A stretch of 32,207 nucleotides of DNA from DASRDU01 sp035560235. Lineage in GTDB: Bacteria > Acidobacteriota > Blastocatellia > RBC074. The stretch lies in assembly GCA_035560235.1 (NCBI GenBank), contig DATMAG010000059.1, positions 1-32,207 of the forward strand, in the 5' to 3' direction. Positions within the stretch are counted from its first letter, which is position 1, and each line of letters begins with the position of its first letter. The position numbers and the translations under genes are program-made. This document shows, one piece after another, positions 30,805-32,207 of this stretch. Below the pieces are notes generated by a model. It searched no databases. It saw only the letters and a program-made list of their open reading frames with translations, and was not told the DNA's origin.

Positions 30805-32207
30805 TCACTCATATCTGAGCGCAATTATCGGATCAACTCTGGTGGCGCGGCGGGCCGGAATCCAGCAGGCGGCGAGCGCAACCAGAACGAGCAGCACGGC
30901 GATGACCGTGAAGGTCAGCGGATCGGTGGCGCTGACACCAAAGAGCAGCCCGGCCATCAGCCGCGTCAATGCGAATGAGGCTGCAAGTCCGAGCGCGACG
31001 CCGCTGAGCGCCATCCGCAGGCCCTGCCCGATGATCAGCCGGAGCAGATCGCGGCGCCCGGCGCCCAGCGCAATGCGAATGCCGATTTCATTTGTGCGCT
31101 GCGCGACCGCATAAGAGACGACGCCGTAAATTCCGACCGCCGCGAGCAGCAGGCCCAGCCCCGCGAACAATCCGACCAGCAGCGCATTGAAACGCTGCGG
31201 CGCGACGGCCCGCGCAGTGAGTTCTTCCATCGAACCAGTCTGCGACATCGCAACGGTTGCGTCGAGCGCAGAGAGTTCGCGCTTCACCGGTTCAATCAGA
31301 CTGTGCGGCGCGACCGTCGTGCGCACGGTGAACCAGGCCGGGGTGAAGGTGCGAATGACGGCCAGCAGCCGGTCGGGCATCTGCGGAATCGGGACAAAGA
31401 CCATCGCCGGTGCGGCGCTGTCGAGTCCCATCTGCTTTACATCGTCAACCACGCCGATCACCTGACGCGGCGGATCGTTCGTGCTGCGCCCGATCGAAAG
31501 CTGCCGCGCCAGCGGGTTCTGCCCGTCAAAAAAACGCTGCACGAAAGCCTGATTGACAATGGCGACAGGCCCGGCTGAAGCATTGTCAGCCTCAGTGAAG
31601 GCGCGCCCCTGCTGCAGCTGTATCTTCATTACCCGGAAGTAATCGGGCGAGATCATGCGAACCTGCACGTTTTGCAGCTTGTCCGGCTGTTCGGGAAAGG
31701 TGACAGGCATATTGAACTGCCAGTCGAGCGGCAGTTTGTTGATGACGGCGGCGGCTTCGACGCCCGGCAGGCGGCTGATGCGTTCAAGCGCGCTGCGATA
31801 AAAGGCCGCCGCTTCCGGCGTCGTGTCGTAACGCGGGCCGTCGAGCACGACCTGGAAGATCAGCACATTGTGCGGATCGAAGCCCGGCGCAACTCCCGTC
31901 AGCCCGGCAAAGGTGCGGGCGAGCAGCCCTGCGCCGACCAGCAGCACCAGCGCGAGCGCGACTTCAGCCACGACGAGCGCGCTGCGCAACCGCCCGCGCG
32001 TGGCGCTGCCCCTGCCCGCATTCTCCTTCAGCGTCGTGTTGACATCCACGTGACGGGCCTGCCACGCCGGAGCCAGCCCGAACAGCAGGCCCGTCGCAAC
32101 GGCTGCGCTGAAGGCAAACATCAGCACCCGCCAGTCCACTCTGATTTCAGTGAGCGGCGGCAGCAGCCCGACAGGCAAGGCCGCAATCAGCAGATCGGTT
32201 CCCCACA
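30805..32207 (-). CDS. MacB-like permease, partial (5' part beyond the window)
   Basis: The frame is open to the window edge, so the real start lies to the right. The visible part, about 467 residues, is the second half of an acidobacterial-type duplicated permease. WGTDLLIAALPVG leads into the end of the first FtsX domain (LFGLAPAWQARHVDVNTTLKE). The second MacB_PCD domain follows (LRSALVVAEVALALVLLVGAGLL onward), and then the last FtsX domain (YAVAQRTNEIGIRIALGAGR, PARRATRVDPIIALRYE). It resembles the permease at 28284 along its length and is probably a tandem paralogue in the same orientation, 91 nt upstream of it. Confidence 0.94.
   Translation of the reverse strand, partial: WGTDLLIAALPVGLLPPLTEIRVDWRVLMFAFSAAVATGLLFGLAPAWQARHVDVNTTLKENAGRGSATRGRLRSALVVAEVALALVLLVGAGLLARTFAGLTGVAPGFDPHNVLIFQVVLDGPRYDTTPEAAAFYRSALERISRLPGVEAAAVINKLPLDWQFNMPVTFPEQPDKLQNVQVRMISPDYFRVMKIQLQQGRAFTEADNASAGPVAIVNQAFVQRFFDGQNPLARQLSIGRSTNDPPRQVIGVVDDVKQMGLDSAAPAMVFVPIPQMPDRLLAVIRTFTPAWFTVRTTVAPHSLIEPVKRELSALDATVAMSQTGSMEELTARAVAPQRFNALLVGLFAGLGLLLAAVGIYGVVSYAVAQRTNEIGIRIALGAGRRDLLRLIIGQGLRMALSGVALGLAASFALTRLMAGLLFGVSATDPLTFTVIAVLLVLVALAACWIPARRATRVDPIIALRYE

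Overview
The window looks like chromosomal DNA of a diderm bacterium, most likely an Acidobacteriota (a Blastocatellia-like lineage is my best guess). That rests on gene content, not on any search. It holds two MacB-type permeases of the 'acidobacterial duplicated orphan permease' kind, a reaction-centre-cytochrome-like dihaem protein of a type common in that phylum, a protein built of 'SGINGxV' repeats, a DUF2911 protein, and many multihaem cytochromes. Base composition is moderately GC-rich and fairly even, and nearly all genes are on the minus strand.

Layout. (1) 376-9603 is a housekeeping block transcribed leftward: ispE, tRNA-Gln(TTG), prs, rplY, pth, rpsF, rpsR, rplI, dnaB and alr. dnaB carries a 496-residue intein in its P-loop. 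(2) 9604-11056 is a 718-nt non-coding stretch followed by a rightward Crp/Fnr-type regulator. (3) 11088-20391 is a leftward electron-transfer cluster. In transcription order it encodes a periplasmic pentahaem cytochrome, an MtrA/DmsE-like decahaem cytochrome, a 710-residue outer-membrane beta-barrel (MtrB/PioB-like role), a small monohaem cytochrome c, a membrane heptahaem NapC-like cytochrome, a Rieske protein, a fused b6/subunit-IV-type cytochrome b, and a membrane-anchored nonahaem cytochrome. There are 32 c-haem motifs in this run. (4) 20866-28280 mixes a repeat protein, a frameshifted alpha/beta-hydrolase-DUF2911 fusion, a LytS/LytTR-type two-component pair, a dihaem cytochrome, and a PQQ-type beta-propeller interrupted by an in-frame TGA. 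(5) 28284-32207 holds two MacB-like permeases; the second runs off the window.

How it may work together (inference). The Rieske/cytochrome b/multihaem set is a quinol-oxidising complex in the inner membrane. The soluble cytochromes bridge the periplasm. The decahaem plus barrel form a porin-cytochrome conduit through the outer membrane, so the cluster could export electrons to, or import them from, an extracellular partner. Ahead of its first gene lie two CRP-like boxes 22 bp apart. The nearby regulator has a CRP-type recognition helix (SRETVxR) and an N-terminal cysteine cluster, making it a plausible controller.

Intergenic DNA is rich in long imperfect palindromes made of simple words (for example TTAGTGGTCAGTGG, CTTCGTGTCTTCGTG, CTCCATTCTC), one of which abuts and confuses the start of alr. 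Two other structured intergenic elements flank the monohaem cytochrome gene.
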